A stretch of DNA of 64,000 nucleotides, taken from assembly GCA_934526065.1 (NCBI GenBank), contig CAKSZX010000002.1, forward strand, positions 186,001 through 250,000. The letters are read 5' to 3'. Of the stretch, positions 18,648 through 27,349 are shown in pieces. Made by a program: the position numbers and the translations under genes. The number at the start of each line of letters is the position of its first letter. The stretch's first letter is position 1. A model generated the notes under the pieces. The model did not search any database. It was given only the letters and a program-made list of their open reading frames with translations, and had not been told where the DNA came from. The stretch is from an uncultured Oscillospiraceae bacterium. GTDB taxonomy: Bacteria > Bacillota > Clostridia > Oscillospirales > Ruminococcaceae.

Positions 18648-18666
18648 ATAATTGATTTTCATGTAA

Positions 18667-18696
18667 ATGCAAAGGCTGTAATTACGGCCTTTGCAA
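18667..18696. repeat. Intergenic inverted repeat
   Basis: Arms of 9-10 bases (TGCAAAGGC and its complement) flank a 10-base spacer between the adhesin and the lipoprotein gene. No T-run follows on either strand, so it is more likely an mRNA stability or processing hairpin than a terminator. Confidence 0.5.
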
Positions 18697-18725
18697 ATAC
18701 AGAAATTAAAGAAAGGAGACAGTGC

Positions 18726-19682
18726 ATGAAGATTAAAAAGGCTATTGCACTTATGCTCACAGTTTTACTGCTTGCAAGTTGTTCTTCGAATACAGAAGAT
18801 AACTCGTCATCCGATGAAGAAGGAGTTATTCTTCGAACATACACTTATGAGACCAAGGACAGCGAGGGCAAGAGTGAAGAGTTCCCATCTACCATAGAAG
18901 TTGACGGACAAACTTATGAAATAACTTCTTTTGCCGACATTGATTACAACAATGAAGGCAGTCAGGAAATGATTGAGTTTGAGCAGGAAGTGGCAGTGGA
19001 AGATTTGGACGAAATTCCCAATAAAGCCGACTTTGAATATGACGGCAATGTTTATACATTCAACCTCTCTGAAACCCATGTAAAAGAGGGGGATATAAAA
19101 AAGACGGTAAAAACAACCGCCGATTATTCCAACTATACATTTTCACCGAAAGATGTTCCCGAAAAAACAACCGTTACTGTTGATTTGCCCGGCGGCGAAA
19201 CACAAGAGGTTGAAGGAACACTCGTAGGCGTTGAACAGGTATCCGACTACGAATGGAAAGATAACCTTGTTATAACCGGTGTTTGGACGGGAGATCCGTC
19301 GGCATCGCAATTCACTTTGGATGGCACTTCAATAACCGTTCCGTACTCTGCGGAAACTCCTACATGGACTAACTATCAAAATGATATTTTGTCCTCTATG
19401 GGGCTTTCAAACCGCAATTACAGGATTTCAAGTGCCGCTTGGTATGGAGACCCATACACAACATCGGCAGGCAATTTCCAAAGATACGCTAAATATTACG
19501 GTTCACAGTATGTTGCAAATTTCCTTGCAACCTATGCTTGTGAGTATGAGACCCACGGCTGGTCGGGTAACACCGTTTACCGTTTGAAAGCCAATAAAAT
19601 CAAAAATGCAAAAGCCGAAGATATTGTAAATGTTTACACTATCAAAGCTGTTGTAAAATACAAACTTGTTGAAAACAAGTAA
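18726..19682 (+). CDS. Secreted lipoprotein of unknown function
   Basis: The 318-residue product has a lipoprotein signal peptide with lipobox LLASC (cysteine near residue 19), followed by a serine/acid-rich linker. Two similar beta-rich segments follow, each starting with FPSTIEVDGQTYEIT- or TTVTVDLPGGETQEV-like strands, and an aromatic C-terminal half (WTNYQNDILSSMGLSNRNYR). I do not recognise a named family. It follows the adhesin by 78 bases with an AAGGAGA ribosome binding site and may assist display or assembly of the surface proteins of this region, which is inference from position only. Confidence 0.6.
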   Translation: MKIKKAIALMLTVLLLASCSSNTEDNSSSDEEGVILRTYTYETKDSEGKSEEFPSTIEVDGQTYEITSFADIDYNNEGSQEMIEFEQEVAVEDLDEIPNKADFEYDGNVYTFNLSETHVKEGDIKKTVKTTADYSNYTFSPKDVPEKTTVTVDLPGGETQEVEGTLVGVEQVSDYEWKDNLVITGVWTGDPSASQFTLDGTSITVPYSAETPTWTNYQNDILSSMGLSNRNYRISSAAWYGDPYTTSAGNFQRYAKYYGSQYVANFLATYACEYETHGWSGNTVYRLKANKIKNAKAEDIVNVYTIKAVVKYKLVENK

Positions 19683-19801
19683 GTAATAAATAGATTCACC
19701 AAAGAGATATGTATTCCGCCTTTCAATTAAAAAGCAAATAAAATAATAAAAAATACGAAGGCGACGGTTAAGGGGGTTCAGACATTGGCAGGAATACATA
19801 T

Positions 19802-19859
19802 CCTTAGTGGATTTAGATATATAGCTGTATTTACAGCTTTGTATCTAAGTCTATTAAGG
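19802..19859 (+). promoter_or_regulatory. Very long leader hairpin before the SAF-domain gene
   Basis: Arms 19802-19828 and 19833-19859 are complementary over 27 positions with several G-U pairs and one mismatch, around a four-base loop. The 3' arm runs into the AAGGAAGGCGGAG ribosome binding region of the gene at 19,873. There is no T-run. It could control translation or be a cleavage site. Confidence 0.6.
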
Positions 19860-19872
19860 AAGGCGGAGAAAA

Positions 19873-21189
19873 ATGAGATTAGACGAAAATGGCAGACTTT
19901 TGATTAAAGAGCTTCATAGTAAAAAAGACGGCAGAGTTGCAAGGCTATACTACGGCAATATGCTTATATTCGAGGACACCGGCGAAGTCGGTTCGGTTTC
20001 AGAGGAAGCATACAGAAATGAGCTTGAAAAATGGAAAAGCAAAAACAGCATAACCGATGTAGAGGAGTATATACGGCAAGCTAAGCTGCTTGACGAAAAG
20101 GAAGCACAAGAGATTGCCGAGCAAAAAAGACTTGAAAGAGAAGCTGAAGAAGCTCGTAAAAAAGCCGAAGAAGAGGAAAAGCTGAATGAAATCAAAATAT
20201 ATAACATGGTGCCTCAGATTTCCACAGAACGGCCTAAGGAAGCTGCTGAACAAGAAACTCCGGAAAACAGAATTTCGGAAAATTCAAATGGTAATAAAAT
20301 TTCTGAAAATTCAAACGGCAGTCAAAACGAGCTAAACGAGACGGCAGAAATCGACAAAAAGCCCACAGAAACAACGCAGGAGCCTCAAAAAGAGCCTCAG
20401 CCCGAAAATAAGTCAAGTTATACAGAAAATGATAAAAAGCCAAATAAGGGCATTTATATAGCTGTTATGGTGCTCTTGCTTGCAGTATCACTTGCAATAG
20501 TAGGATATTTTACCGGATTTTTAAAAGTACCGATTTCAAATGGTAATAAACCGTCAAGTTCCGACACTGCAAGTACTAACGAAAATACAAATAACGACAC
20601 ACCGGAGTCAATTACGGTAATAAGAGCAATGACCGATATACCATCGGGAACAGAAATTACAGCCGATATGCTCGGCAGTTACACAATTACTTCCGATGAG
20701 TTTACAGCCATGAGCGGAACAACATATATTGCAAAAGACGGTTCCACCTCAAACAGTCCATTGGTTATGGCAAAAGAGGCAAGTAATGTTGTAGGTGCTT
20801 TTGCAACGAAAGACATTAAAAAAGACCGGTACATAACAGCAGATGATTATTCTACGCAAAAGGTGATTGCAGAGAAAACCTATGTTGATGTAGATGTAAA
20901 CGGCGAAACAATTACAGTTCCGGTTGATTCTGCCGTATCTGCTTCTACTTCAGTTAAGATAGTTGCCCTTATAACTACAGACGGTCAAGAGGGAACAACA
21001 GCCGTTACGCTTGCGGAATTTGTAATGAAGGACAGAACTCTTGAAGATATATTCAACAGTGCAGGCCAATCAATTCTTGAACAGATTGCAACGCAAAAGT
21101 CCGAAACCGACTTAACAGGCGCAAATACCGAGACAAATACCGAGCAATCCAAAACTCAAAACAGCGAAACTTCACGGGGAAATCCATGA
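19873..21189 (+). CDS. Bitopic membrane protein with SAF-like domain
   Basis: The 438-residue protein has a cytoplasmic N-terminal domain, a charged coiled-coil segment near residues 70-115 (EAEEARKKAEEEEKL) and a low-complexity linker. A single membrane helix (about 196-215) and an extracellular domain follow. The outer part begins TVIRAMTDIPSGTEITADML, typical of the SAF domain of CpaB/RcpC-type pilus assembly proteins, and continues with a second beta unit. The C-terminus is Thr/Asn/Glu-rich. CpaB-like proteins take part in Flp pilus assembly, but no pilus ATPase or pilin is nearby. A role in stabilising surface structures is possible but unproven. The start has GGCGGAG upstream. Confidence 0.6.
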   Translation: MRLDENGRLLIKELHSKKDGRVARLYYGNMLIFEDTGEVGSVSEEAYRNELEKWKSKNSITDVEEYIRQAKLLDEKEAQEIAEQKRLEREAEEARKKAEEEEKLNEIKIYNMVPQISTERPKEAAEQETPENRISENSNGNKISENSNGSQNELNETAEIDKKPTETTQEPQKEPQPENKSSYTENDKKPNKGIYIAVMVLLLAVSLAIVGYFTGFLKVPISNGNKPSSSDTASTNENTNNDTPESITVIRAMTDIPSGTEITADMLGSYTITSDEFTAMSGTTYIAKDGSTSNSPLVMAKEASNVVGAFATKDIKKDRYITADDYSTQKVIAEKTYVDVDVNGETITVPVDSAVSASTSVKIVALITTDGQEGTTAVTLAEFVMKDRTLEDIFNSAGQSILEQIATQKSETDLTGANTETNTEQSKTQNSETSRGNP

Positions 21190-21305
21190 TTTACATTATT
21201 TTAAAAATTATTAAAAATTTGAATTATAAGTAAATAGGCATTAAAAATATATTTTTAAGCATTATATATTGCTTAAAACGATATAAAACTGCTTAAAATC
21301 ATTCT

Positions 21306-21346
21306 CCCCAAAATGTGGAAGAATTTCCTAAAAGTGTGGAAGAAAG
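21306..21346 (+). repeat. Iteron cluster 1 (two units)
   Basis: Two tandem units follow the pattern CCYMAAARTGTGGAAGAA with 21-bp spacing. They are the most distal to the initiator gene. Confidence 0.8.
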
Positions 21347-21458
21347 TTGTTTTATGCTTAAAAAAGCATTGAGCAGCAGGAAAATATATTATTAAATATA
21401 TATTTTATCTGCTGTATGATACTAAATTATATATTACGAAACCGCCGGAATAAATTTT

Positions 21459-21520
21459 CCTAAAAGCGTGGAGGAATTTCCCCAAAGTGTGGAAGAACTT
21501 CCTAAAACTGTGGAAGAAAG
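21459..21520 (+). repeat. Iteron cluster 2 (three units)
   Basis: Three tandem units vary in the core (AAGCGTGGAGG, AAGTGTGGAAG, AACTGTGGAAG) with 21-bp spacing, one helical face per two turns. Confidence 0.8.
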
Positions 21521-21633
21521 TTTATTTGAACAGTAAAAAGACGTTGTATCGAAAAGATAAAAGGTATTAAAAATATATTTTTATTAGTATATAGTATTAA
21601 ATTTGATATTAGAAAATTACTGAAATTGGTTCT

Positions 21634-21798
21634 CCCCAAAGTGTGGAAGAACCTCCTAAAAGCGTGGAAGAACCTCCTAAAAGTGTGGAAGAACTTTCCT
21701 AAAAGCGTGGACAAACTTTCCTAAAAGTGTGGACAAACCTCCTAAAAGTGTGGAAGAACCTCCTAAAAGTGTGGACAAACCTCCTAAAAGTGTGGAAA
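21634..21798 (+). repeat. Iteron cluster 3 (eight units)
   Basis: Eight tandem units of CCTAAAAGYGTGGAMRAA with 21- to 22-bp period end 85 bases before the initiator gene. Two variants, GGAAGAA and GGACAAA, are interspersed. This is the main array and probably the initiator binding and copy-control site. Confidence 0.9.
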
Positions 21799-21883
21799 CT
21801 CTTTTATTCTTTATTCTATAAAAATAATTAAAAATATATAAAAAACTATTAAAAAGAGTTAGTAGTTTTTTTTAGGTGATTTT

Positions 21884-23017
21884 ATGAACAAGAAACAAAA
21901 AAATTCTATAGTTCTTTATGCAAATAATTTGAACGATATTTCGTTTGCTGAATTGTCAAAAACGGAAAATAAAATATTTCGTTCAATTATTACAAAGGTC
22001 ATAAATCAGGAGACAAATCGGGTTGAGATGTCTTATGATGAGATAAGGGATTTAATTAAGGTTAAGAGAAATTTCTCAACAGAAGAATTAACTCAAACCA
22101 TTGAATCGCTCTATGATAAATTGGATGAGTTTTTTACATACAAGGTAAAATCTGAAAACAATATAATTGATAAAGTTCATTTTTTCACACGATATAAAAT
22201 TGATCCAAACAGTCAAGTTGCCTTGATTGCCGTTCACAGTGATTTTGTTCCTTTTTTCAATAACCTCAAAGATAACTTCACTTACTATGAACTCGGTGAA
22301 TTTGTGAAATTGAAAAATAAATACGCCATACTCCTTTATCCGCTGTTAATGCAGTATCAGAACACAGGTGTGTACATAGTTGATTTTTCAAAATTGGTTG
22401 AGTTACTGGGTCTTACACCGGGACTTATAAAGAACCTTGACGGTCGCGTACTAATACCGGCAGTTAATGAAATTAACAAGGTCATTTCGGATTTTGAATT
22501 GACCTTTGAAAAGGATATCGGATATAGGAAGTCAATCAAAACAATCAAGTTTCAGTTCAAGAAAAGGCGTAAAACCAAATCATTGCCGCTGGGAACTGCT
22601 GACGAGGCGGATAATGATACTGCTGTTGAAGCCACCAATACGGATGAACATCTCACTCAGGCGTGTTTATTACTTGGTATAAATTCGGAAATGGTAAATG
22701 TCAAAGAGCGTACATTAGTGGCAAAGTGGTATTCAGAATACGGTTTCGAGGAAAACGAAATAAACCCTCTGATAACCACTGCAAAAAACATTGCCGAAAA
22801 AAGGGAACGGATAATGCCCGGCAAAACCGGACTTGTAAATATCGCTTACATAGACGGCATTCTTCGCAGTTGGAGCAGCAAGGGAATAAAGACAGTCGAT
22901 GGACTTCCTGTTCGGGATTACGAGTGCACACCGAAGGCAGTGGAAGACGATAGACCGGATTTCTTACTGGGTGATATTGCAGTAGCTAATATCACTGCAA
23001 ATGACAAAATGGTGTAA
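21884..23017 (+). CDS. Rep_3-type plasmid replication initiator with DnaD-like C-terminus
   Basis: The 377-residue protein has the two winged-helix layout of RepE/RepA-type initiators in residues 20-225: LSKTENKIFRSIITKVI, then YELGEFVKLKNKYAILLYPLL in the second domain, ending in a basic KKRRKTKS stretch. A C-terminal helical part (about 250-345), with an ILRSWSSKGIKT end, resembles the DnaD/DnaB2 domain that recruits helicase in Firmicutes. It should bind the adjacent iterons and start replication. The start has a weak TTTTAGGTG ribosome binding site. It is followed after five bases by a signal peptidase gene, which is an unusual neighbour. Confidence 0.85.
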   Translation: MNKKQKNSIVLYANNLNDISFAELSKTENKIFRSIITKVINQETNRVEMSYDEIRDLIKVKRNFSTEELTQTIESLYDKLDEFFTYKVKSENNIIDKVHFFTRYKIDPNSQVALIAVHSDFVPFFNNLKDNFTYYELGEFVKLKNKYAILLYPLLMQYQNTGVYIVDFSKLVELLGLTPGLIKNLDGRVLIPAVNEINKVISDFELTFEKDIGYRKSIKTIKFQFKKRRKTKSLPLGTADEADNDTAVEATNTDEHLTQACLLLGINSEMVNVKERTLVAKWYSEYGFEENEINPLITTAKNIAEKRERIMPGKTGLVNIAYIDGILRSWSSKGIKTVDGLPVRDYECTPKAVEDDRPDFLLGDIAVANITANDKMV

Positions 23018-23022
23018 CGGCT

Positions 23023-23514
23023 ATGGAAGACAAACGCAAATCAATAATTCAAAATATTTTAATTTTTGTCTTTGTTTTTACACTAGTCAGATATGTTTTC
23101 ACAAATATTTTCGGCATAGCAGTCGTGTCGGGCAGTTCAATGCTGCCGACATATCATAACGGACAGATTGTCCTGTTTACAAGGACAGAAGATATTTCTA
23201 TCGGTGATGTGATTATTGCCGATACACAGGAAAAATATGTCATAAAGCGAGTTATAGCTCTCACGGGAGACACAGTAAACCTTGTGGGAAATAAAGTTAT
23301 AATCAACGGTTTTGTTATTGATGAGAGCGACTATATTTCGCAGGAAACGGCGACAGTGGCACAAACCGTAGAAATGCCGCACACCGTTAGCAAGAACAGT
23401 TATTTTGTTCTTGGCGACAACAGAATTGTATCTCTCGATTCAAGATTTACAGAGGTCGGAGATATACCGAAATCCCAAATTAAGGGTAAAGTGATTTTAA
23501 GTTTAACAAAGTGA
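23023..23514 (+). CDS. Type I signal peptidase (S26 family)
   Basis: The 163-residue membrane enzyme has one N-terminal helix and the conserved boxes of Gram-positive LepB/Sip enzymes. The nucleophile is Ser39 in SGSSMLPT, the general-base lysine is Lys75 in YVIKRVIAL, and the GDN-x-SLDSR box lies near residue 128. It removes signal peptides from secreted proteins on the outer face of the membrane. Encoding such an enzyme on the element fits the many secreted proteins to either side and may provide dedicated processing. It starts five bases after the initiator gene. Confidence 0.85.
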   Translation: MEDKRKSIIQNILIFVFVFTLVRYVFTNIFGIAVVSGSSMLPTYHNGQIVLFTRTEDISIGDVIIADTQEKYVIKRVIALTGDTVNLVGNKVIINGFVIDESDYISQETATVAQTVEMPHTVSKNSYFVLGDNRIVSLDSRFTEVGDIPKSQIKGKVILSLTK

Positions 23515-23532
23515 AGGAGAAATACAAGAGTA

Positions 23533-23889
23533 ATGTACACAGCCGTGCAGTTGGCAAATGAAATATCAAGATATGCTACGGAAAGAGGAAAGTCCGTATC
23601 AAGTATATGTGCGGAATTATCAATGTCGCGTTCCGCAATTTCAGAATTAAAAAGCGGCCGAAGGAAGTCCTTGAATAACGGCAACATAAAGAAGCTTGCG
23701 GATTACTTTGGCATAACCGCCGGGGAACTTTTGGGACTTGAAAAAGAAATCCCGGCAGAGAAAGATGAGTCTATCAGTGAGATTATCAATATACGGTGTA
23801 TGCTAGATGATGACAATATTGAAATACTTTTGAATTTAAGCAAAAAGTTATACAATAACACTGTAAAAGGTGATAAAAAAATACTTTGA
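23533..23889 (+). CDS. XRE-family helix-turn-helix regulator
   Basis: The 118-residue protein carries a helix-turn-helix domain in residues 5-65, with VSSICAELSMSRSAISELKSG as scanning helices and LADYFGITAGELLG closing the fold. A short acidic C-terminal tail follows. It lies 18 bases after the signal peptidase with AAGGAGA upstream, so it is probably in the initiator operon. A role in controlling plasmid copy number or the surface genes is plausible but not shown by the sequence. Confidence 0.75.
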   Translation: MYTAVQLANEISRYATERGKSVSSICAELSMSRSAISELKSGRRKSLNNGNIKKLADYFGITAGELLGLEKEIPAEKDESISEIINIRCMLDDDNIEILLNLSKKLYNNTVKGDKKIL

Positions 23890-23969
23890 GCGAATTGGAC
23901 GGGCAAATTGCAAACTTTTAATTATTGCAATAACCAATGCTCAAAGTGATAAGTTACGGAGGTTTAAAA

Positions 23970-24686
23970 ATGTCAAACTTGATAATGTTTCCTGTAAAAA
24001 ACAAAAAGTTATTTGATGACAGAGAAGAACGCCACAAGGAAAACACGGCTTTCTTTCTCATGCATCTTTTCCCGGACATCAGCGAGAAAAAGAAGGCCGA
24101 GTATATTAGCCGGTATGAGGAAAAATTTAATTCAGAGCAGGATATACACACAGAAGAACAGATTGTAATGAAACTTGCTTTCACATCGCTGGTAAATAAC
24201 ATTGAGCAGGTGATAATGAATACATACATAAAGGCCTTTGATATGGTTGAGGAAGATGTTTCCGGTCTGTTGCACCTCATAAACGACAAGGGATATATAG
24301 TTTCGCAAGATTACGATATGGATGTATTGCTTTCCTGTATTGACAAAGGAGATATTGAACAAATCATAGATAAAGTTTTCAAAGAAGAGGTTATAGACGA
24401 AACCCTGCGGGATAAACTTATCAGGCATATGCTGTTGACAGGCTATGATAACCTCATAAACCGCAAATTTAAAGACTATTACGAGCATACAAGCCTAATG
24501 GTTTGTAACTTTTTACCGATTGATTTTGTAAGAAGTGATTATTACTACCTGCTTAAATGGTGGAAAGCAGGATATACAGAAGATTATTTACAACGAGTTC
24601 TTGGCCCGATTGCCACAGAACTTACAGAAAGAGGATTTCCCGCATTCAAGAAGATGGATGTGGTTATAAATTCGAGAAAAGAGTAA
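23970..24686 (+). CDS. Hypothetical soluble protein
   Basis: This 238-residue protein begins MSNLIMFPVKNKKLFDDREE and is predicted mostly helical and acidic, with no membrane segment, signal peptide or recognised motif. The ATG at 23,970 is preferred because GGAGG lies seven bases upstream; an in-frame ATG at 23,937 has no ribosome binding site. I do not recognise a family. It is last in the run of plus-strand genes after the initiator and may have a plasmid maintenance role. Confidence 0.5.
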   Translation: MSNLIMFPVKNKKLFDDREERHKENTAFFLMHLFPDISEKKKAEYISRYEEKFNSEQDIHTEEQIVMKLAFTSLVNNIEQVIMNTYIKAFDMVEEDVSGLLHLINDKGYIVSQDYDMDVLLSCIDKGDIEQIIDKVFKEEVIDETLRDKLIRHMLLTGYDNLINRKFKDYYEHTSLMVCNFLPIDFVRSDYYYLLKWWKAGYTEDYLQRVLGPIATELTERGFPAFKKMDVVINSRKE

Positions 24687-24807
24687 AAAAACAGCAGAAA
24701 ATTGAATAAATTCGTAAGGAATAATCAAAACAAAGGTAAAAATATACCTTAAAATTGATATTTACACTCCGTTGTTGATGTAACAAGTTTTGAAACCGTC
24801 TAAGCTA

Positions 24808-24836
24808 TTGACTACCAATTTTCAGAATGCTAAAAT
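24808..24836 (+). promoter_or_regulatory. Promoter of the candidate structured RNA
   Basis: TTGACT (24808-24813) and TAAAAT (24831-24836) are separated by exactly 17 bases. A transcript would start near 24,843, at the first base of a perfect 7-bp stem. Confidence 0.65.
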
Positions 24837-24842
24837 ATAGGC

Positions 24843-25075
24843 GTAGTCAAGAGGGATAAGCTCCTTGGAACTGACTACCGCCTAAGCAAATTGTGGGCGT
24901 TAAGCGATAATAGGCGGCGAGGCAGACCTTAATGCGTACCAATGAGTAGGAGGTAGCTCACCTATGTACATTGAAAATCGGGTGCTGATGTGCTTCCTGA
25001 TGACAGTATTGTCGAGAGATATTATGTTTGTAACGAAGGGACATAAAAACCTTGCAAAGCACATTTAACTTCGGT
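24843..25075 (+). ncRNA. Candidate structured noncoding RNA, family not recognised
   Basis: No open reading frame covers this region, but it is rich in nested complementarity. GTAGTCA (24843-24849) pairs with TGACTAC (24872-24878), CCGCCTA (24878-24884) with TAGGCGG (24911-24917), and AGGT with ACCT near 24,950-24,964. ATGTGCTT (24988-24995) pairs with AAGCACAT (25057-25064), enclosing two smaller hairpins (GACA/TGTC and TATGT/ACATA). A consensus promoter precedes it. The transcript may continue to the terminator at 25,229-25,271. It does not match tmRNA, RNase P, T-box or common riboswitch cores that I can recall. Confidence 0.5.
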
Positions 25076-25228
25076 TTAAATTATTCCTACGAACCCCCTT
25101 TCTTCTTTCATCTGGGTGCGTTGAGACATATCTCCGGGGATAATTTTAAATAAATTCTTGAAAATTTTTCGTGAATTTTCATCTCCTTTTTGCTTTATGG
25201 TTATCAACCACTCCATAGAAGCAATGAT

Positions 25229-25271
25229 AAAGACAGCGGGCTTCTCAATCATTTTCCCGCTGTCTTTGTTT
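25229..25271 (+). terminator. Strong intrinsic terminator
   Basis: A perfect 12-bp stem (25229-25240 with 25256-25267) is followed by a T-rich tail. It ends the candidate RNA and lies 36 bases before the next gene, so it may also act as a leader attenuator. Confidence 0.8.
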
Positions 25272-25306
25272 ATATAAAATTTTCAAGTTTAAATCGAGGT
25301 GTTAAT

Positions 25307-25624
25307 ATGATAACTTGTGCGAATTGTCAGTTTAATTTAGACGGTGTTTGCCGGTGCAACCTGTCGGATAAGTTTAAAACAAAGTGCGCACCTGATTACT
25401 GTTGTGCAATCATTAAAAAAATATCTCAGCAGGCAATCTTCAATTTTACAGACTCACTAAGCAGTGAAGAGGCAGCTGTTTATGCCGGATATATCAAAGA
25501 TAAATACCCGGATAAAATGATTGGCAACATATATTTGTTCCCGGATGTGGACCCGGACTATGTCATTATCTCATATGAAACATTCCCCGATAACTTTGAA
25601 CGCCGTAAAAAGGTGAAGATGTAA
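25307..25624 (+). CDS. Small cysteine-rich protein
   Basis: The 105-residue product starts MITCANCQFNLDGVCRC and has eight cysteines in the first 35 residues (CxxC, CxC, KC, CC), suggesting zinc or iron-sulfur binding. A helical and aromatic half follows. There is no signal peptide. The ATG at 25,307 has a CGAGGTG ribosome binding site; upstream in-frame codons would lie within the terminator stem. The family is not recognised. It precedes the secreted-protein cluster by about 110 bases. Confidence 0.6.
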   Translation: MITCANCQFNLDGVCRCNLSDKFKTKCAPDYCCAIIKKISQQAIFNFTDSLSSEEAAVYAGYIKDKYPDKMIGNIYLFPDVDPDYVIISYETFPDNFERRKKVKM

Positions 25625-25737
25625 GCGGCGGACGGTAAGTTGGTTCAAAAGCGTTTATTTGAAATATGATGTGGCAGGACACAAAATATTCGACTTATCG
25701 CTTTTTGAAACATAAATAACGAAAAGGAGAACATTCA

Positions 25738-27231
25738 ATGAACAAATCTTTAAATCGCATTGTTGCGGCGGTAATGGGTGTTGTGATGGCTGTAAGTGCC
25801 GGAACAGTTTCGGTATTTGCGGACAGCCACGATGTACAGAACTCAGCGACAATGAACCCTAAGACCATTGTTTATGAAATAGGCGAAAAAAGCTTTTATA
25901 AAGTAAACGATGACGGAACTATCACTTTTGCGGACAGACAGGAAGATGACACTTACAATGCTGTGCCATCTAAGTACATTTCGGGAAGTGAATATTGGGA
26001 TGATGATGCAGGAATTTACTACGGCTTCTACACACTTCCCACAGATGATGGTTATAAAGTATATGCCGTAAGCCTTGGAGATTGCATAAAAAATGCCGGA
26101 GAATACTCTTACGACCACGCAACAAAGGCGAGTGCAACTGTGTCGGAAGAAGTAGATACCGCCACAAATGGAGATCCATCAATGTCGACTGACTTCTATA
26201 TCAATATTCAGGACGGTATTGACCCCGAGGGCGTTATAACCGAAGGTGTGAAAGTTAAGGGAACTGATGATGACAGGGTAAATTATGAAATTACGGTTGC
26301 CGCTAAGACAACATATCAGCTTTCAGCAACGGTGCCGATGTATGTTTGCATGTACGGTTTCAGAGGAACGGGCAATATCGTAACTCCAACCGAGGACGCC
26401 TACAAAATTGAGAACAAGTCCACATATAACGAAAATACGGACGCAACAATTACAGGTATTGTAATGTTGACGGAATATACACAGATTATTGACGGAGAAC
26501 ATTCCGATGATAACCTACACACAATCGCATTTACAAGAGACGGCGGTTATGTATGGTGGTATTCCACACCGACAATCAATGCAGATGATTATGTATCTGT
26601 TTTGAATTTGAAGGACAAAGGCTATAAAGTAAATGCCGCAGGCCAAACTTATGTGATTTACATAAACGGCGAATGGCATTTTGCCGCTGCCGGTACATTG
26701 GACAATGGCGTGCTTCGTGAAAAGGTTGACACAATTAACTCTAATTTTCCACTTAGTGAAAACTTTGAAGTAGGCAACTGGAAATTTGGCAAAGAGTTTT
26801 CGGTTGACGATAAAGGTGAATGGACAGGCGATGAAAGGGTAGTAGGTCTCCCGATTGAAGTTACCGGTATTCAAGCCGAACCGGCAACATGGAAGTTGAT
26901 AGACGCCGAAAAGAAAGTTTCAGAAATCAAGCGAGGCGAACTCATTATGACCTTAGCGCCTGAAAAAGCCTCGTATGACACTTCTGCTATTGACCTTTCG
27001 CAGTGTTCCGCATCTACCGATATAACGGAAAGAGGCTGGTTTGTAGCCGCACCTACAATGAACGGTGAAGATGTTGAAGCGCCTTCAATCCTTGGACTTA
27101 AAACTTACGCACAGATGGCCGGCGGAAATATTAACCGCCCAGGATGTACACCGGTTGTAAAGGTTAGTTACACTGTTATTCCGCTAATCGGAGAAACAGG
27201 TCGTGCCGAAAAAGTTGAAATTACAAACTAA
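25738..27231 (+). CDS. Secreted protein sharing modules with its neighbours
   Basis: The 497-residue protein has a signal peptide (IVAAVMGVVMAVSAGTVSVFA) and no C-terminal anchor. Its centre carries the motif SEEVDTATNGDPSMSTDFY, closely repeated in the small protein at 27,913. Two modules recur at the end of the giant protein at 29,741: ATVPMYVCMYGFRGTG and a C-terminal segment with MAGGNIN and VKVSYTV. These shared parts suggest that the proteins assemble together outside the cell. No enzymatic motif is seen. The ribosome binding site is AAAAGGAG. Confidence 0.65.
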   Translation: MNKSLNRIVAAVMGVVMAVSAGTVSVFADSHDVQNSATMNPKTIVYEIGEKSFYKVNDDGTITFADRQEDDTYNAVPSKYISGSEYWDDDAGIYYGFYTLPTDDGYKVYAVSLGDCIKNAGEYSYDHATKASATVSEEVDTATNGDPSMSTDFYINIQDGIDPEGVITEGVKVKGTDDDRVNYEITVAAKTTYQLSATVPMYVCMYGFRGTGNIVTPTEDAYKIENKSTYNENTDATITGIVMLTEYTQIIDGEHSDDNLHTIAFTRDGGYVWWYSTPTINADDYVSVLNLKDKGYKVNAAGQTYVIYINGEWHFAAAGTLDNGVLREKVDTINSNFPLSENFEVGNWKFGKEFSVDDKGEWTGDERVVGLPIEVTGIQAEPATWKLIDAEKKVSEIKRGELIMTLAPEKASYDTSAIDLSQCSASTDITERGWFVAAPTMNGEDVEAPSILGLKTYAQMAGGNINRPGCTPVVKVSYTVIPLIGETGRAEKVEITN

Positions 27232-27240
27232 TCGGTTAAC

Positions 27241-27305
27241 GGTAAATATCTGTCTGCATACTGCATTTGTCCTGCCGAATGTGGTATATGCAGGCAGTAA
27301 TTACC
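27241..27305 (+). repeat. Intergenic extended hairpin
   Basis: GGTAA (27241-27245) pairs with TTACC (27301-27305), and CTGTCTGCATA (27250-27260) pairs with TATGCAGGCAG (27287-27297). There is no T-run. It could control the downstream membrane-protein genes. Confidence 0.5.
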
Positions 27306-27349
27306 GGAGTTAAAATCGGAAATACTGATTGAGAAAAGGAGATGAGGTA

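Larger units (their letters stand above)
21190..21883. other. Iteron-type replication origin region
   Basis: A 694-bp gene-free region lies just upstream of a Rep_3-type initiator gene. It holds 13 copies of a roughly 21-bp direct repeat in three clusters, separated by very AT-rich DNA with runs such as AAAATATATTTTTA suited to strand opening. This is the architecture of a theta-replicating iteron plasmid origin. No clear DnaA box was found by eye. Confidence 0.85.

Noticed and set aside
21306..21798. Regular short repeats that look like a CRISPR array
   Set aside because: The units are directly tandem with a 21-22 bp period and no unique spacers, and they precede a replication initiator, so they are iterons.
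24809..24849. Alternative pairing of TGACTACC at 24,809 with GTAGTCA at 24,843 as a riboswitch
   Set aside because: The first segment overlaps the -35 box of a good promoter and would not be transcribed from it.
24750..25080. Group II intron, T-box, tmRNA or RNase P RNA at the structured region
   Set aside because: None of the hallmark cores of these RNAs is visible, and no reverse transcriptase gene is nearby.
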